Below are positions 1 to 10,336 of a stretch of DNA of 64,000 nucleotides, one piece after another. This DNA comes from CAWCUZ01 sp963798795. Its GTDB lineage: Bacteria; Acidobacteriota; Vicinamibacteria; Vicinamibacterales; SCN-69-37. The stretch's first letter is position 1. Every line of letters starts with the position of its first letter. The stretch is from positions 124,001 through 188,000 of the forward strand of contig CAWCUZ010000006.1 of assembly GCA_963798795.1 (NCBI GenBank). The letters are read 5' to 3'. The translations under genes were made by a program, and so were the position numbers. Below the pieces are notes generated by a model, which ran no database searches, had not been told where the DNA came from, and saw nothing but the letters and a program-made list of their open reading frames with translations.

Positions 1-1
1 G

Positions 2-226
2 ATTGCGAAGAGTTTCGAGGCCGCGGCCGCGTCGTACGCCAACAACCCGACCGCGCTGCACCTGCGCGCCATGAACATGCTCTACGAAGGGCTGAAGGAA
101 AAGGGTGCGCTGATGCTGATCCCGAGCTCGGCCGTCGAGTCGATGGGCATGGGCGGCCTGATGGGATCGGCCGCTCTCATGCAGAGGACGATCACGGGCG
201 GCGGCGCGGCCGACAAGGTCTCGTAG
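2..226 (+). CDS. SPFH/Band 7 domain protein, C-terminal fragment
   Basis: The window opens inside a gene read in the frame that ends at the TAG at 224-226. The visible 74 residues run from an alanine-rich helix (KSFEAAAASY) through NPTALHLRAMNMLYEGLKEK and LIPSSAVESMG to a glycine-rich tail. A 'P-x-A-L-x-L-R' helix followed by a 'Y-E-x-L' helix and a short beta strand is typical of the end of SPFH/prohibitin/slipin membrane-scaffold proteins. The assignment rests on that pattern only, because the SPFH core lies outside the window. The next gene starts 10 bases after the stop, so the two may be co-transcribed. Confidence 0.6.
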   Translation: MAKSFEAAAASYANNPTALHLRAMNMLYEGLKEKGALMLIPSSAVESMGMGGLMGSAALMQRTITGGGAADKVS

Positions 227-236
227 GGAGCCGGCC

Positions 237-2711
237 GTGGCGGGCGACCTGACCTCGGCGTGGCGATCGATCCGGCGGGCGCCGCTGACGAGCGCGGCGA
301 TCGTCGCCTCGCTCGCTCTGGGAATCGGCGCCAGCGCCAGCGTCTTCTCGCTCATGAACGGGCTCGTGCTCAGGCCCGTCCCGGTACCGCACCCGGAACG
401 GCTCGTCACGATCACGTCCGACTCGGCGCGCAGGATGGGTTTCCTGTCCGGGCTCGGCTGGAACGTCCCGATGTGGTCGAGACTCCGCGACCACGCCGGC
501 GAATTCGGCGGGGAAACCGTCTTCCACGACCTCCACCTCGACCTGGCATCCTCGGGCGAGCGGCAGATTGTTTCCGGCGTCCTCACGTCCGGCAGTTTCT
601 TCGACACGGTCGGCGTCGGCGCGCAGGCCGGCCGGACCTACGGGCCGGCCGACGACCGCCGCGGAGGAGGCCCCGAGGGCCCCGTGGCCGTGATCAGCGA
701 CGCCTTCTGGGCGCGGCGCTGGTCGCGGTCGACCGGGGCGGTGGGTTCCACGCTCCGCATCGAGGACGTCCCGTTCACGATCGTCGGCGTCACACCCAGG
801 GAGTTCACGGGCATCGAGGTCGGACGCGGCTTCGACGTGGCAATCCCGCTTGGTGACGAAGTCCTGTTCCACGGAAGCGCCGCGCTGACGGAGTCACCGC
901 GAGCCCTGCTGCTGATTCCGATCATTCGACTGAAACCGCAACAGACGATCGCCTCGGCCACTGCGACCCTCCGGCGTCTGCAGGACGAGATCATCGGCAC
1001 GGGCGTTCCTCAATTCCTGCGCGAGCCGTTCGTGCTCGAGAGCGCGGGGACGGGCGCCGATCCCGGTCCCCGCGGCCTGCGCCAGCAGTACGTGCGGACG
1101 ATCTCGACCGTTCTCGGCATTTCGCTGGCGATTCTCCTGATCTGCTGTACGAACGTCGGCAATCTGCAGATCGGACGCACGGCCGCGCGGCTGCAGGAGT
1201 TCGCGATTCGCCGCGCCTTGGGCGCTTCCGCCTGGCAGGTCGCGCGGATGCCGCTCGCCGAAACGCTGCTGCTGACCGGCGCGGGCGGGCTGGCGGGCCT
1301 GGCGGCCGCGTCGACCGGCGCCCGGCTCGTGCTGAACCGCGTGACCGAAACCGCCGCCGGCGCCACGGTCACCGTCTCGCCCGACTGGCGGGTCCTGCTC
1401 TTCACCACCGCGTTGACGGCGGTGACGGCTGGCATCTGCGGCGTCGCGCCGGCGTGGCGCGCGGCGCGGTCCGGCACGACTTCCCTCCTGTCGTCGCGGC
1501 CGTCGTCGAGAAATCTCAAACCGCGGCTGTCGTCCGCGCTCGTCGTCATTCAGGTGGCGCTCTCCCTCACCCTGGTCGTCATGACGACTCTGCTGCTGAG
1601 CACACTCTACCGGCTGACGAATGTGCCGCTGGGATTCGACGCAGCCAGAGTGCTGCTGGTCGAGGCGGAACCGGACCGCGCGCATGCCTCAGCCGACAAT
1701 TCGTCCCTGTTCGACGAACGACTGGAACGAGCGGTCACGTCTGTCGCTGGGGTCGAGCGTGTGGCGTCGTCCTTCGGAACGCCGGCGAATCTGGGGATGT
1801 TCAGGAGTATTGCCTCGGCAGACGATCCGGGCGGGAAGCCGATCCTGGTGTTGTTCAACGTCGTCTCGCCGGGTTGGTTCGCGACATACGGGACGCCGAT
1901 CCTCCGCGGGCGCGACTTCGCCGTGAGTGACGCGGCCGGCGCGCCTCCGGTCACGATCGTGAACGACGCTCTCGCGCGCCGGTTCCTCCCCGGGGGGCCG
2001 GCAGTCGGTCGAGTTCTCGAGGGCCGGACGATTGTGGGCGTGGCAGGAAACCAGCTCGTGCTCAGCGGCTACAACCCTGACGGCGGCACGGCCCGTTCGC
2101 TGCGCGACAGCGCGCCGCCGGCGATGTACGTGCCGGTGACGCAGTCCGGCGGCCTGGACCTGCCGCCCCGGGCACCGATCCATCGGTTCAGCGTCCGCAC
2201 CAGCGACGACGCCTCGCTGCTGCCCGGAGCCGTATCGGCAGCCATCGCCCGGGCCGACCCCACGGCCAGGTTCTCGGTCCGGCCGCTGGCCGGCGATGTC
2301 CGGACCGGCGTCGGGCGCGAGCGGCTCGTCGGCTCGTTGGCGGCGCTGTTCAGCGGCCTCGCCCTCGCTCTGGCGGGCTTGGGGCTCTTCGGACTGACGC
2401 ACTACTCGGTAGCGATCCGCCGTCCAGAAATCGGGGTGCGCCTCGCCCTGGGCGCGGCGCCGCGCGACGTCGCTCGGCTTGTCGCGGGACGAACGTTCAG
2501 GCTGACGGCCATGGGCATTGGCGTGGGGCTCGCGCTCAGCCTCTGGATCGCGAAGTTCGTCGCGCCGCTTCTCTACGACGTCACACCGCGCGATCCCGGC
2601 GCCCTCGCGATAGGCACGATCACGCTGGCGGCCGTCGCCGGAATTGCGACGTGGCAGCCGGCGGCAGGCGCCGCGCGCTCGGCGCCCGCCGATGTGCTCC
2701 GGGAGGGCTGA
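237..2711 (+). CDS. ADOP-family ABC transporter permease (MacB/FtsX-like)
   Basis: This 824-residue permease starts at GTG 237 behind a GGAG about six bases upstream. The first helix (about residues 17-45, ALGIGASASVFSLMNGLVLRP) is followed by a long periplasmic MacB-type domain, with the conserved 'VVGVTP.EF' style strand near 185. Three membrane helices lie at about 290-430 with the FtsX signature ICCTNVGNLQIGRTAARLQE. A second FtsX half begins near 435 with a second periplasmic domain, and the last three helices lie at about 690-810, ending ARSAPADVLREG. The length and the duplicated FtsX plan match ADOP proteins, which usually lack an adjacent ATPase. The N-terminal cytoplasmic extension of the longer ADOPs is absent, and no PadR gene adjoins it. 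The substrate is unknown. Confidence 0.9.
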   Translation: MAGDLTSAWRSIRRAPLTSAAIVASLALGIGASASVFSLMNGLVLRPVPVPHPERLVTITSDSARRMGFLSGLGWNVPMWSRLRDHAGEFGGETVFHDLHLDLASSGERQIVSGVLTSGSFFDTVGVGAQAGRTYGPADDRRGGGPEGPVAVISDAFWARRWSRSTGAVGSTLRIEDVPFTIVGVTPREFTGIEVGRGFDVAIPLGDEVLFHGSAALTESPRALLLIPIIRLKPQQTIASATATLRRLQDEIIGTGVPQFLREPFVLESAGTGADPGPRGLRQQYVRTISTVLGISLAILLICCTNVGNLQIGRTAARLQEFAIRRALGASAWQVARMPLAETLLLTGAGGLAGLAAASTGARLVLNRVTETAAGATVTVSPDWRVLLFTTALTAVTAGICGVAPAWRAARSGTTSLLSSRPSSRNLKPRLSSALVVIQVALSLTLVVMTTLLLSTLYRLTNVPLGFDAARVLLVEAEPDRAHASADNSSLFDERLERAVTSVAGVERVASSFGTPANLGMFRSIASADDPGGKPILVLFNVVSPGWFATYGTPILRGRDFAVSDAAGAPPVTIVNDALARRFLPGGPAVGRVLEGRTIVGVAGNQLVLSGYNPDGGTARSLRDSAPPAMYVPVTQSGGLDLPPRAPIHRFSVRTSDDASLLPGAVSAAIARADPTARFSVRPLAGDVRTGVGRERLVGSLAALFSGLALALAGLGLFGLTHYSVAIRRPEIGVRLALGAAPRDVARLVAGRTFRLTAMGIGVGLALSLWIAKFVAPLLYDVTPRDPGALAIGTITLAAVAGIATWQPAAGAARSAPADVLREG

Positions 2712-2834
2712 ATCGCGAACGGCGGGTGTGGCTCCGCGGCCCAGGTGTGCCGCACCGTCACGCCACGCCGACGACCATCTACTGTAATGTCAATGACTTA
2801 GCCGATGGCCCGCCGCTTGCTATCTCATGCGCGC

Positions 2835-4385
2835 ATGAGAACCGCTTCGCTCACGCTGTTGCTTCTGCTGCTGCCGGCGTTGCCGGCCCATGCTCAGCAG
2901 ACGGAGCCGCCGAATGGCACGCGCATCGCCGATGCGCAGGTCTCCGGCCTCGACCTCGACCGGCTGAGTCCCGGACTGAGGGAAGAGATTGACCGGCTCG
3001 CCGGTACGCCACTGGATCGGACGCGGCTCCGCGAACTGGCGGACCGCATCGAGCTCGAGGAGCCGCGATACGTGGCGGCCATCCGGACCGGCGTGGATGC
3101 GGCCGGCGAGGCTCGCGTCACGTTCGTGGTCGCTCGCGTTCTGGACGAGGCGAGCGAGGCGAACGTCAACGCGCGGTACATCGTCGAAGCCGCGAGACTC
3201 GAGGGCGCGGCCGAGGCCGAACTCCGCGTCCCGCCGAAGCTTCGGGCCGACCTGCAGGCGCTCGTGGGCAAGCCGCTCGACGGCGATGCGGCCGACCGGC
3301 TGGAGGCGCGGCTTCGGGACGCGCTGCTGCCCGACTACTCCGTGGCGCGGCGCAGCAGACGCGGCAGCCAGCCGGGGCGAATCGTCCTGATCTTCAGGAT
3401 CGAACGGAGCGAGGCCGCGAGCTGGCTGCGCACCGAGCCGCTCGATGCACATGGCGTCTATCACTCGGACCAGGGCTGGAGCGCCAACCTGCCCCTGACC
3501 CTGTCGGGTCGATTTCTGAGCATCAATCCCATCGTGACGATCAGCGACACCGAAGACCGGATCGAGGAGTCCTCGGGTTTCGCGCTTCGCATCGAATCTC
3601 GCCGAGTCGGCACCGAGCGTCTGGGCGCGGTTTTCGAGTGGTCGACGTTGCGTGAGACCTGGCGTTCCGCGACGCTCGACGCGCTCGCGGCGAATCCGTC
3701 CCTGCCGGCGGCCTATCGCCATCGCAGCAACGTGGCGCCGCTCGTCAAGTTCGCCGTCACGCCGCGGTTCACGGTTGGCGGCGGCGTCAGCATCACGCAA
3801 CTCGATCCGCTCGACGGCGCGACCGACATGGAGTCGCGCATGGCCAACGCCGCAGTCGGCTTCATGCGCTATCACCAGGCATGGGGGCCGCCGGGCGCGT
3901 CGTGGCGACGCGCGTTCGATGCGGGACTGACGCTGCGCTCTGGCGTGGACTGGCTGCAGAGCGATCTGGACTACACGCGCGTCCTGGGCGAGGCGAGCTA
4001 CGTCCAGGGATGGGGACGACAGCGGGTCTTCCTGTCTGCCACGGGCGGCGGCACCAGCGGCGACACGCCGCTGTTCGAGCGTTTTTCGCTCGGCGACACC
4101 CGGACCCTGCGTGGATGGGACAAGTTCGACATCGCGCCCGCAGGCGGCTCGCGGATGTATCACGCGTCGGCGGAGTACACCTACCGTGGCGCCGGACTGT
4201 TCCTCGACGCCGGGTCGGTCTGGAACGGCGGCGAGTCCGCGCGCCATCGGTTCTCCGCAGGCATCACGTACAACCCCGGCCCGGTCTTCGTCACCGTGGG
4301 GTTCCCGCTCAACACCGGCCAGGTCCACGCGGTGTTCGCCATGGGGTTCCGCTGGTCGACGGTGGCTTCGGTGCGGAGGTACTGA
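2835..4385 (+). CDS. Omp85/BamA-like outer-membrane surface antigen protein
   Basis: The product is an outer-membrane beta-barrel protein of the bacterial surface antigen (Omp85/TamA) type. ATG 2835 is preferred over ATG 2805 because it gives a clean signal peptide, MRTASLTLLLLLLPALPAHA, cut before QQ. Residues about 30-200 look like POTRA-style alpha/beta segments ('LDRTRLRELADRIE', then a second 'ADRLEARLRDAL'). The C-terminal half is barrel strands and contains SLGDTRTLRGWDKFDI, which resembles the conserved Omp85 'G...LRGY' element. The protein ends with alternating aromatic strands and FRWSTVASVRRY, so it lacks the usual terminal Phe/Trp. It is about 516 residues, smaller than BamA. The next gene follows within two bases, suggesting an operon. 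The secreted substrate or partner is not evident. Confidence 0.78.
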   Translation: MRTASLTLLLLLLPALPAHAQQTEPPNGTRIADAQVSGLDLDRLSPGLREEIDRLAGTPLDRTRLRELADRIELEEPRYVAAIRTGVDAAGEARVTFVVARVLDEASEANVNARYIVEAARLEGAAEAELRVPPKLRADLQALVGKPLDGDAADRLEARLRDALLPDYSVARRSRRGSQPGRIVLIFRIERSEAASWLRTEPLDAHGVYHSDQGWSANLPLTLSGRFLSINPIVTISDTEDRIEESSGFALRIESRRVGTERLGAVFEWSTLRETWRSATLDALAANPSLPAAYRHRSNVAPLVKFAVTPRFTVGGGVSITQLDPLDGATDMESRMANAAVGFMRYHQAWGPPGASWRRAFDAGLTLRSGVDWLQSDLDYTRVLGEASYVQGWGRQRVFLSATGGGTSGDTPLFERFSLGDTRTLRGWDKFDIAPAGGSRMYHASAEYTYRGAGLFLDAGSVWNGGESARHRFSAGITYNPGPVFVTVGFPLNTGQVHAVFAMGFRWSTVASVRRY

Positions 4386-4386
4386 C

Positions 4387-5004
4387 GTGGGCCCGCGCCG
4401 GGACCGGACATCCCGCGATTCCCTGAATGGCCCGTCGCGGCGGGTGGCGCTGGTCGCGCTCGCAGCGGTGGCGCTGCCTGGCGTGCGGCTTGCCGCGCAG
4501 TCGATCACCGTCAGCCGGGCCGGCGATGCCGTGACGGTCGGGGCCGGGGGCGGACTCGGCTTCATCAAAGGCGAGCCGCTCGCGCAGCTCAAGGACGGCC
4601 GGACCGTGCGGATCGACCTGGACCTGTCGGTCCTTCCCGGACCGGGCGGCGACGCCGTCGCGGGAACGCGGCAGACGTTCGTGTTGAGCTACGACCTGTG
4701 GGAAGAGCAATTCGCCGTGACGAGAGCGGGCAGTCCGCCGCGCGGCATCTCGCACCTGACGGCGGCCGGTGCGGAGGCCTGGTGCCTGGAGCAGCTCACC
4801 GTACCCGTGAGCGCGCTCGGGGCGCTCGCGCACGCGCCGTTCTGGATTCGCCTCGACTACCGCGTCCTGGATGGCGATCCGCCGGACGACGCCGGGAGCG
4901 ACGGGTTCACGCTGCGCGGCCTGATCGAGGCGCTCAGCAGACGCCGCAAGAACCACGCCTGGACGCATTCGATTGAAGCGGGCCCGTTCCGGCTGCCATC
5001 CTAG
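4387..5004 (+). CDS. Secreted DUF4390-like protein
   Basis: GTG 4387, directly after the preceding TGA, gives a 205-residue protein. Its signal peptide has a basic n-region (SRRVALVALAAVALPGVRLAAQ), followed by a beta-rich domain. The body has the pattern 'LKDGRTVRIDLDLSVLPG', then 'FVLSYDLWEEQFAVTR', then a 'FWIRLDYRVLDGD' strand. That order resembles DUF4390 proteins, which in Betaproteobacteria sit beside ntrY/ntrX. Here too the next two genes are an NtrY-like kinase and an NtrC-class regulator. The fold assignment is an inference from motif spacing and context. A periplasmic accessory role in sensing is possible but unproven. Confidence 0.55.
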   Translation: MGPRRDRTSRDSLNGPSRRVALVALAAVALPGVRLAAQSITVSRAGDAVTVGAGGGLGFIKGEPLAQLKDGRTVRIDLDLSVLPGPGGDAVAGTRQTFVLSYDLWEEQFAVTRAGSPPRGISHLTAAGAEAWCLEQLTVPVSALGALAHAPFWIRLDYRVLDGDPPDDAGSDGFTLRGLIEALSRRRKNHAWTHSIEAGPFRLPS

Positions 5005-5024
5005 TCGCGCACACAGGTCCCTCG

Positions 5025-6454
5025 ATGCACCAGTTGCGCACCCGCCTGATCGTCGCGTTCCTCGCGTCGACACTCCTGCCGCTCGCGGCGACGATCTGGA
5101 TCACGACGTCGCTGCTCGACCGCAGCCTCGGCTACGCGACGACGGGCGAGCTCGACCGGCTGTCGCATACGCTCGAGGACACGGTGCGGCAGTTCTACCA
5201 GCGCGAGCGCGACGCGCTGAAGCGGGAGGCGCAGGCCGGCCGGGCGACGGCGACCTGTACGCCCTCGCGGATCGGGCGGCCTGGCCCGACGAGGTCCGCG
5301 ACTTCTGGGACAGCGGCGACGTCGATCGGTTCGGCGTGTCGGGTGTGGACGGCGATCACCTCGACTACCTGCGGCGGCGGGACGAGGCGGGCGTGGCGGC
5401 CTACACCCGCGACCTTGGCGGCATCCGCATGGATCAACTGGCCGTCGATCTCCGGCGGGCGCGCGAGCTCGTCGAGTCCGGCGACAGCCGCGATCTGAGG
5501 CGGGGCTTCAGGCTCACTCTGCTTCTGCTGCTGGGCGCCGCGTGGCTGATCTCGTTCTTGCCGCTGGTCTTCATCGCCAACCGGATCAGCCGGCCGATTC
5601 GGCAGCTCACCGCCGGACTCACGGACTTCGCGGCCGGCGACTGGTCGCGACGGCTCGACACCGGCCGCGCGCCCGGCGCCGAACCGCCCGACGAGGTCGG
5701 GCGCGCCGTGGAAGCCTTCAACCGGATGGCCGAGCAGCTCCGGCAGAACCGCGATCGTCTCGTGCAGCTCACGCAGATGGCGAGCTGGCAGTCGCTCGCG
5801 CGCAAGACGGCGCACGAGCTGAAGAACTCGCTGACGCCGATTCGCCTGACCGTCGAAGAAATGCAGGCCAGGCTCGACCCGGAAGATCGCACCTTCCTCG
5901 ATCAGGCCGTCCAGATCGTCGTGAGCGAGATCGATTCGCTCGAACGGCGCGTGCGCGCGTTCTCGGAATTCGCGAGCGAGCCGCCCGTCACCGCGCGGGT
6001 GCTGGACGTGAACGCGCTCGTGGCCGAGCGCGTCGCGCTGCTGCGGCCCGCCTATCCCGAGACCGACTACCATGTGAGGCTGGACGAGCGAGGACCGCGC
6101 GTGCGCGCCGGAGCCGATCTGGTGAAAGGGATCCTGACCAACCTCCTGCAGAACGCCGCCGAGGCCGCCGGACCCGGCGGCACGGTCCTCGCCGTGACGA
6201 GGGCCGGCCCTGAACGCGTGTCGATCGAGGTGCACGATTCGGGACCGGGGCTCAGCACCGACGCCAGGGCGACGCTCTTCGAGCCCACCATCACGTTCAA
6301 GACGAACGGCATGGGCCTGGGCCTGTCGATCGCGAAGCGGCACGCACGGGTGTCCGGCGGCGACCTCACGCTCGTCGACGGCGCGCTTGGCGGCGCCGGA
6401 TTCTGCGTCACGCTGCCCGCGCTCGTAGACCGCCCGCTGGACCCGGCCCCATGA
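5025..6454 (+). CDS. NtrY-like sensor histidine kinase (frameshift near 5243)
   Basis: The N-terminus from ATG 5025 (MHQLRTRLIVAFLASTLLPL, first membrane helix) and the rest of the kinase lie in different frames. The switch is near 5238-5248, where one base appears to be missing in the run ggccggccgggcgac. Restoring it gives about 476 residues: a periplasmic sensor region, a second helix (LTLLLLLGAAWLISFLPLVF), HAMP (ANRISRPIRQL), a HisKA box with phospho-acceptor His (KTAHELKNSLTPI), an N box (LLQNAAEAA), and G boxes HDSGPGL and GMGLGLSIAK. The domain order fits NtrY-type kinases paired with sigma-54 activators. The stop overlaps the start of the response regulator (ATGA). The frameshift may be a sequencing indel, because both halves look intact. 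Confidence 0.85.
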
Positions 6455-7800
6455 CCCGCCCGCGCCACGTCATCGTCGTCGACGACGAGCCGAACATCGG
6501 GCGGTCGCTGCGCCTGATTCTCGAGGGCGAAGGCTACCGCGTGACGGTCTGCGAATCAGTCGCCGCGTTCCAGATCGCGCGAGCCAGGACGCGCGTCGAC
6601 CTCTATCTGCTCGACCTGCGCCTGCCCGATGGGGACGGCATCGACGTGCTTCGCTCGCTGAAGCAGGCCGACGACGCGACGCCGGTGGTGATGATTTCGG
6701 GACACGGCACGATTCGCGACGCCGTCGAGGCGACGCGGATCGGCGCCTTCGACTTCCTGGAGAAGCCTCTCGCGCGCGACCGGGTCCTCATCGCCGCGAC
6801 GCGCGCGATCGAGCGGTCCGACCTGCAGCGCGAGAACCAGCGGTTCCGCGAGCTGGTCGGCGATCCGCAGAAGACGATTGGCGCGAGCGCCGCCTTGCGG
6901 CACGCGGTCGAGCAGGCGACGCAGGTGGCGCGGTCGGACGTGAGCGTCCTGCTCACGGGCGAGTCCGGCACCGGCAAGGAACTGCTCGCCGCCCATATCC
7001 ATCGTGAAAGTCCGTTCGCCGCGGGCCCGTTCGTCAAGGTCAACTGTGCCGCCATCCCCGCCGACCTCGTCGAAAGCGAGCTGTTCGGCCACGAAAAGGG
7101 CGCGTTCACGGGCGCCGCGACTCTGCGGCGCGGGCGGTTCGAGCAGGCCGACGGCGGCACGATCCTGCTCGACGAGGTCGGCGACCTCGACGCGGCCGCG
7201 CAGGCCAAGCTGCTCCGGATTCTCCAGGACGGCGAACTGCTCCGCGTCGGCGCCGAACGGTCGATCCGCGTGTCGGTGCGCGTCATCTCGGCAACCAATC
7301 GCCGGCTCGACGAGATGGTGGCCGGCGGGACGTTCCGCGAGGATCTCTTCTACCGGCTGAGCGTCGTGCCGATCCGCCTGCCCGCGCTGCGCGAACGGCC
7401 GCAGGACATCGGCGAACTGGCGGCGTACTTCCTCGCCGAGTTCTGCGCACGCAACAGCCTGAAGGCGCGGAGCTTCGACGCCGGCGTCGTGCCGGTCCTC
7501 GAGCGCCATGGGTGGCCGGGGAACGTCCGCGAACTGCGCAACGTGGTGGAGCGGATGGCGATTCTCACGCCCGGCGGCGTGATCGGCGTGGATGCGATCC
7601 CGGTCGAGGTCCGTCAGCCCGCGCCGGCGCGCACCGGGCCGGCGGGTCTACAGGAAGTGCGCGACGCGGCCGAGCGCGAGCGCATTCGCCAGGCGCTCGA
7701 CCAGACGGACTGGAACGTCTCGGGCGCGGCGCGCCTCCTGGGCACCGAGCGGACCGCGCTGCACAAGCGGCTGCGGGCGCTCGGACTCAGGCGGCGCTAG
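6451..7800 (+). CDS. NtrC-family sigma-54-dependent response regulator
   Basis: The 449-residue protein has a receiver domain at about 1-120, with acidic pocket DDE and phospho-acceptor Asp in YLLDLRLPDGDG. An AAA+ core at about 145-370 carries Walker A GESGTGKE, the sigma-54 contact loop GAFTGA and Walker B GTILLDEVGD. A Fis-type helix-turn-helix lies at the C-terminus (WNVSGAARLLGTERTALHKRL). The start overlaps the kinase stop by four bases (ATGA), so translation is probably coupled and the two form one two-component pair. Activation would open sigma-54 promoters, though none could be assigned here. The order accessory protein, kinase, regulator resembles ntrYX-type loci. Confidence 0.93.
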   Translation: MTRPRHVIVVDDEPNIGRSLRLILEGEGYRVTVCESVAAFQIARARTRVDLYLLDLRLPDGDGIDVLRSLKQADDATPVVMISGHGTIRDAVEATRIGAFDFLEKPLARDRVLIAATRAIERSDLQRENQRFRELVGDPQKTIGASAALRHAVEQATQVARSDVSVLLTGESGTGKELLAAHIHRESPFAAGPFVKVNCAAIPADLVESELFGHEKGAFTGAATLRRGRFEQADGGTILLDEVGDLDAAAQAKLLRILQDGELLRVGAERSIRVSVRVISATNRRLDEMVAGGTFREDLFYRLSVVPIRLPALRERPQDIGELAAYFLAEFCARNSLKARSFDAGVVPVLERHGWPGNVRELRNVVERMAILTPGGVIGVDAIPVEVRQPAPARTGPAGLQEVRDAAERERIRQALDQTDWNVSGAARLLGTERTALHKRLRALGLRRR

Positions 7801-7875
7801 TGTCCTGCCCGATCCCGAACAATTGCAATGACGTTCTGATCGCGCGAGCATGTCGGCACTCGTCCCGGAGCCGCC

Positions 7876-10336
7876 ATGTCATCGCTGATCCAGGATCTGA
7901 AGTACGCCTTTCGCACCATCGGCAAGGCGCCCGCCTTTGCCGCCGTCGTGGTGGGAACGCTGACGCTGGGCATCGGCGCGAACACCGCGATCTTCAGCGT
8001 GGTGAACGGCGTCGTGCTTCGGCCGCTGCCGTATCCCGCGCCCGAACGGCTCGTGCGGATCACCAGCGAGCTCCGCACGTTCGACGCGACGGACACCGGC
8101 GTCGCGGCGCTCGAACTGTTCGACTACCAGTCGCGCACGGACCTGTTCTCGGGAGTGGCGGGGCTGTATCCGATCAACGCGAACGTGACGGGCGGCGCGC
8201 AACCCGAACGCATCGAGGCGATGCTCGCGACGTGGAACTATTTCTCGATCCTCGGCGCCGCGCCGGAGCTGGGGCGCGTGTTCGGTCCCGGCGACGACGG
8301 GCCGGGCATCCCGCAGGTGGCCGTCGTGAGCGACGCCTACTGGCGGCGCCGACTCGGAGCCGACCCCGACGTCCTCGGCCGCACGTTGACCGTCGACGGC
8401 GATCCGTTCGTGCTGATCGGCATCATGCCGCCTGACTTCCGACATCCGGGCCGCACGGTGCAGACGGACGTCGACCTGTGGGCGCCGGCCGGCTACCGCG
8501 ACCTGCCGTTCGGACGGCCGTCCCGGACGCAGCGGTTCCTGGAAGGCGCGCTGGCCCGGCTGCAGCCCGGAGTCACCCTTGCGCAGGCGCGCGAACGGCT
8601 CGATGCGTACGGCGAGGCGCAGCGTCAGGCCTTTCCATCGGAGTACCCGTCGACGATCGGCTGGAACCCGCTCGTCGTGCCGCTCCGGGACGACGTCGTC
8701 GGCGCGGTGACGACGCCGATGCTGATCCTGCTGGGCGCCGTGGGGTTCGTGCTGCTGATCGCGTGCGTGAACGTCGCGAACCTGATGCTCACCCGTGCAT
8801 CGGAGCGGCAGGCGGAGATGGCCGTGCGCGCGTCGCTCGGCGCGAGCGCCGGGCGACTGGCGCGGCAGGTCCTGTCCGAGAGCGCGGTGCTCGCGGCGGC
8901 GGGCGGAGCGCTCGGCCTGCTGCTTGCCCTGTGGAGCCTGCGGGCGCTGGTCACGCTGGCGCCGAGTCGCCTGCCGCGCATCGGCGGCGTCGGACTCGAT
9001 GGCTCGACGCTGCTCGTCGCGCTCGGCCTGTCGACGATCGCCACGCTGCTCTTCGGCCTGGCTCCCGCATGGCAGATGCGCCGGATTCGATGCGCTGGCG
9101 GCCATGCGCGAGGCGGGCCGCGGCGGCAGCGGCGCACCGGCGGGACGACGGTTGCGGGGTGTGCTGGTCGGCGCCGAAGTCGCCATGGCGATGGTGCTGC
9201 TCGTGGGCGCCGGCCTCCTGACGCGAAGCTTCTGGGCGCTCGAGAACGTGCCGGTCGGCTTCGATGCGTCGAATCTGATGACCGCGCGCGTGTGGCTGCC
9301 GCAGCCGAACGATCCCGCCAGCGGTCCGTACGCCACACCCGAACAACGGGTCGCCTTTGCGCTCGATGCGCTGGCGCGCGTCCGCGCGCTGCCGGGGGTC
9401 GAGCACGCGGCGCTGTCGACGCAGATCCCGATGGGCGGCTACAACCCGCCAATCTTCTTCGAGATCGACGGCCGCGTGGCGCCGGGGGATGACCGCCGGA
9501 TGACAATCCACGACTTCCGGATTTCGCCCGGCTATTTCGACACCATGCGCGTGCCCATCGTGCGGGGCCGCGGCTTCACCGGGTTCGACCGCGCCGGTGC
9601 GGAACCGGTCGCGATCGTCAGCGAAGCGGCGGTACGCCGGTTCTGGCCGGGGCGCGACCCGGTCGGCATCCGGCTCCGCCTCTCGCCCGGGCTGCCGTGG
9701 ATCACGGTCGTCGGCGTCGCAAGCGACGTGCGAACGCGGCGGCTGGACGAACCGCCGCAGCCGATTCTGTATCGGCCGATCGAGCAGGCGTCCAGCCTGG
9801 CGCTGGCGTTTCTCGTGCGCACGAACGGTCCGGCGCCGGGCCTGGCCGATGCCCTCGCGCGGGCCGTCCGGTCGGTCGATCCGGACGTCCCGGTCTACGC
9901 GGTGCGGTCGATGGACGATTTGCTGGACCGTGCCGTCGCGCAGCGGCAGTTCCTGATGCGCATCCTCGTCGTCTTCGGGGCGGCGGCCGTGGGACTGGCA
10001 CTGCTCGGCATCTACGGCGTCATCTGGTACTCGGTCGTGCAGCGCACCCGCGAGATCGGCATTCGCGTGGCCATCGGCGCGCGGCGCGGCCAGGTGCTCG
10101 CGCTGATCCTGCGCCAGGGATTCAGGAATGCGGTCGCCGGCATGATCGTCGGGACGATGGGCGCGCTGTTCCTGGCGCGGCTGATCACGTCGCAGCTCTA
10201 CGGAGTGGAGCCGTTCGACCCGGCGACGCTCGCGGTGGTGCTCGTCCTGATGACGGTCGTGGCGTTCGTCGCGGTCCTGCTGCCGGCGCGGCGCGCGGCC
10301 CGGATCGATCCGATGATCGCGCTCAGGCTCGAGTGA
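7876..10336 (+). CDS. ADOP-family ABC transporter permease (frameshift near 9085)
   Basis: ATG 7876 opens with MSSLIQDLKYAFRTIGKAPA, the usual start of ADOPs that lack the cytoplasmic leader. The first FtsX half contains LLIACVNVANLMLTRASERQ. After PAWQMRR the frame breaks: one extra base near 9085 separates it from FDALAAMREAGRGG, which continues through the second FtsX half to RRAARIDPMIALRLE at 10336. Removing one base gives about 819 residues, normal for the family. It lies 75 bases after the response regulator and ends directly against the stop of the convergent ADOP at 10337. Either a sequencing indel or a recent inactivation would explain the break. The substrate is unknown. Confidence 0.86.

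Noticed and set aside
7798..7811. Shared string ctagtgtcctg after genes at 7800 and 18696
   Set aside because: Eleven bases shared at two stops are too short, and there is no symmetry or third copy to support an element.
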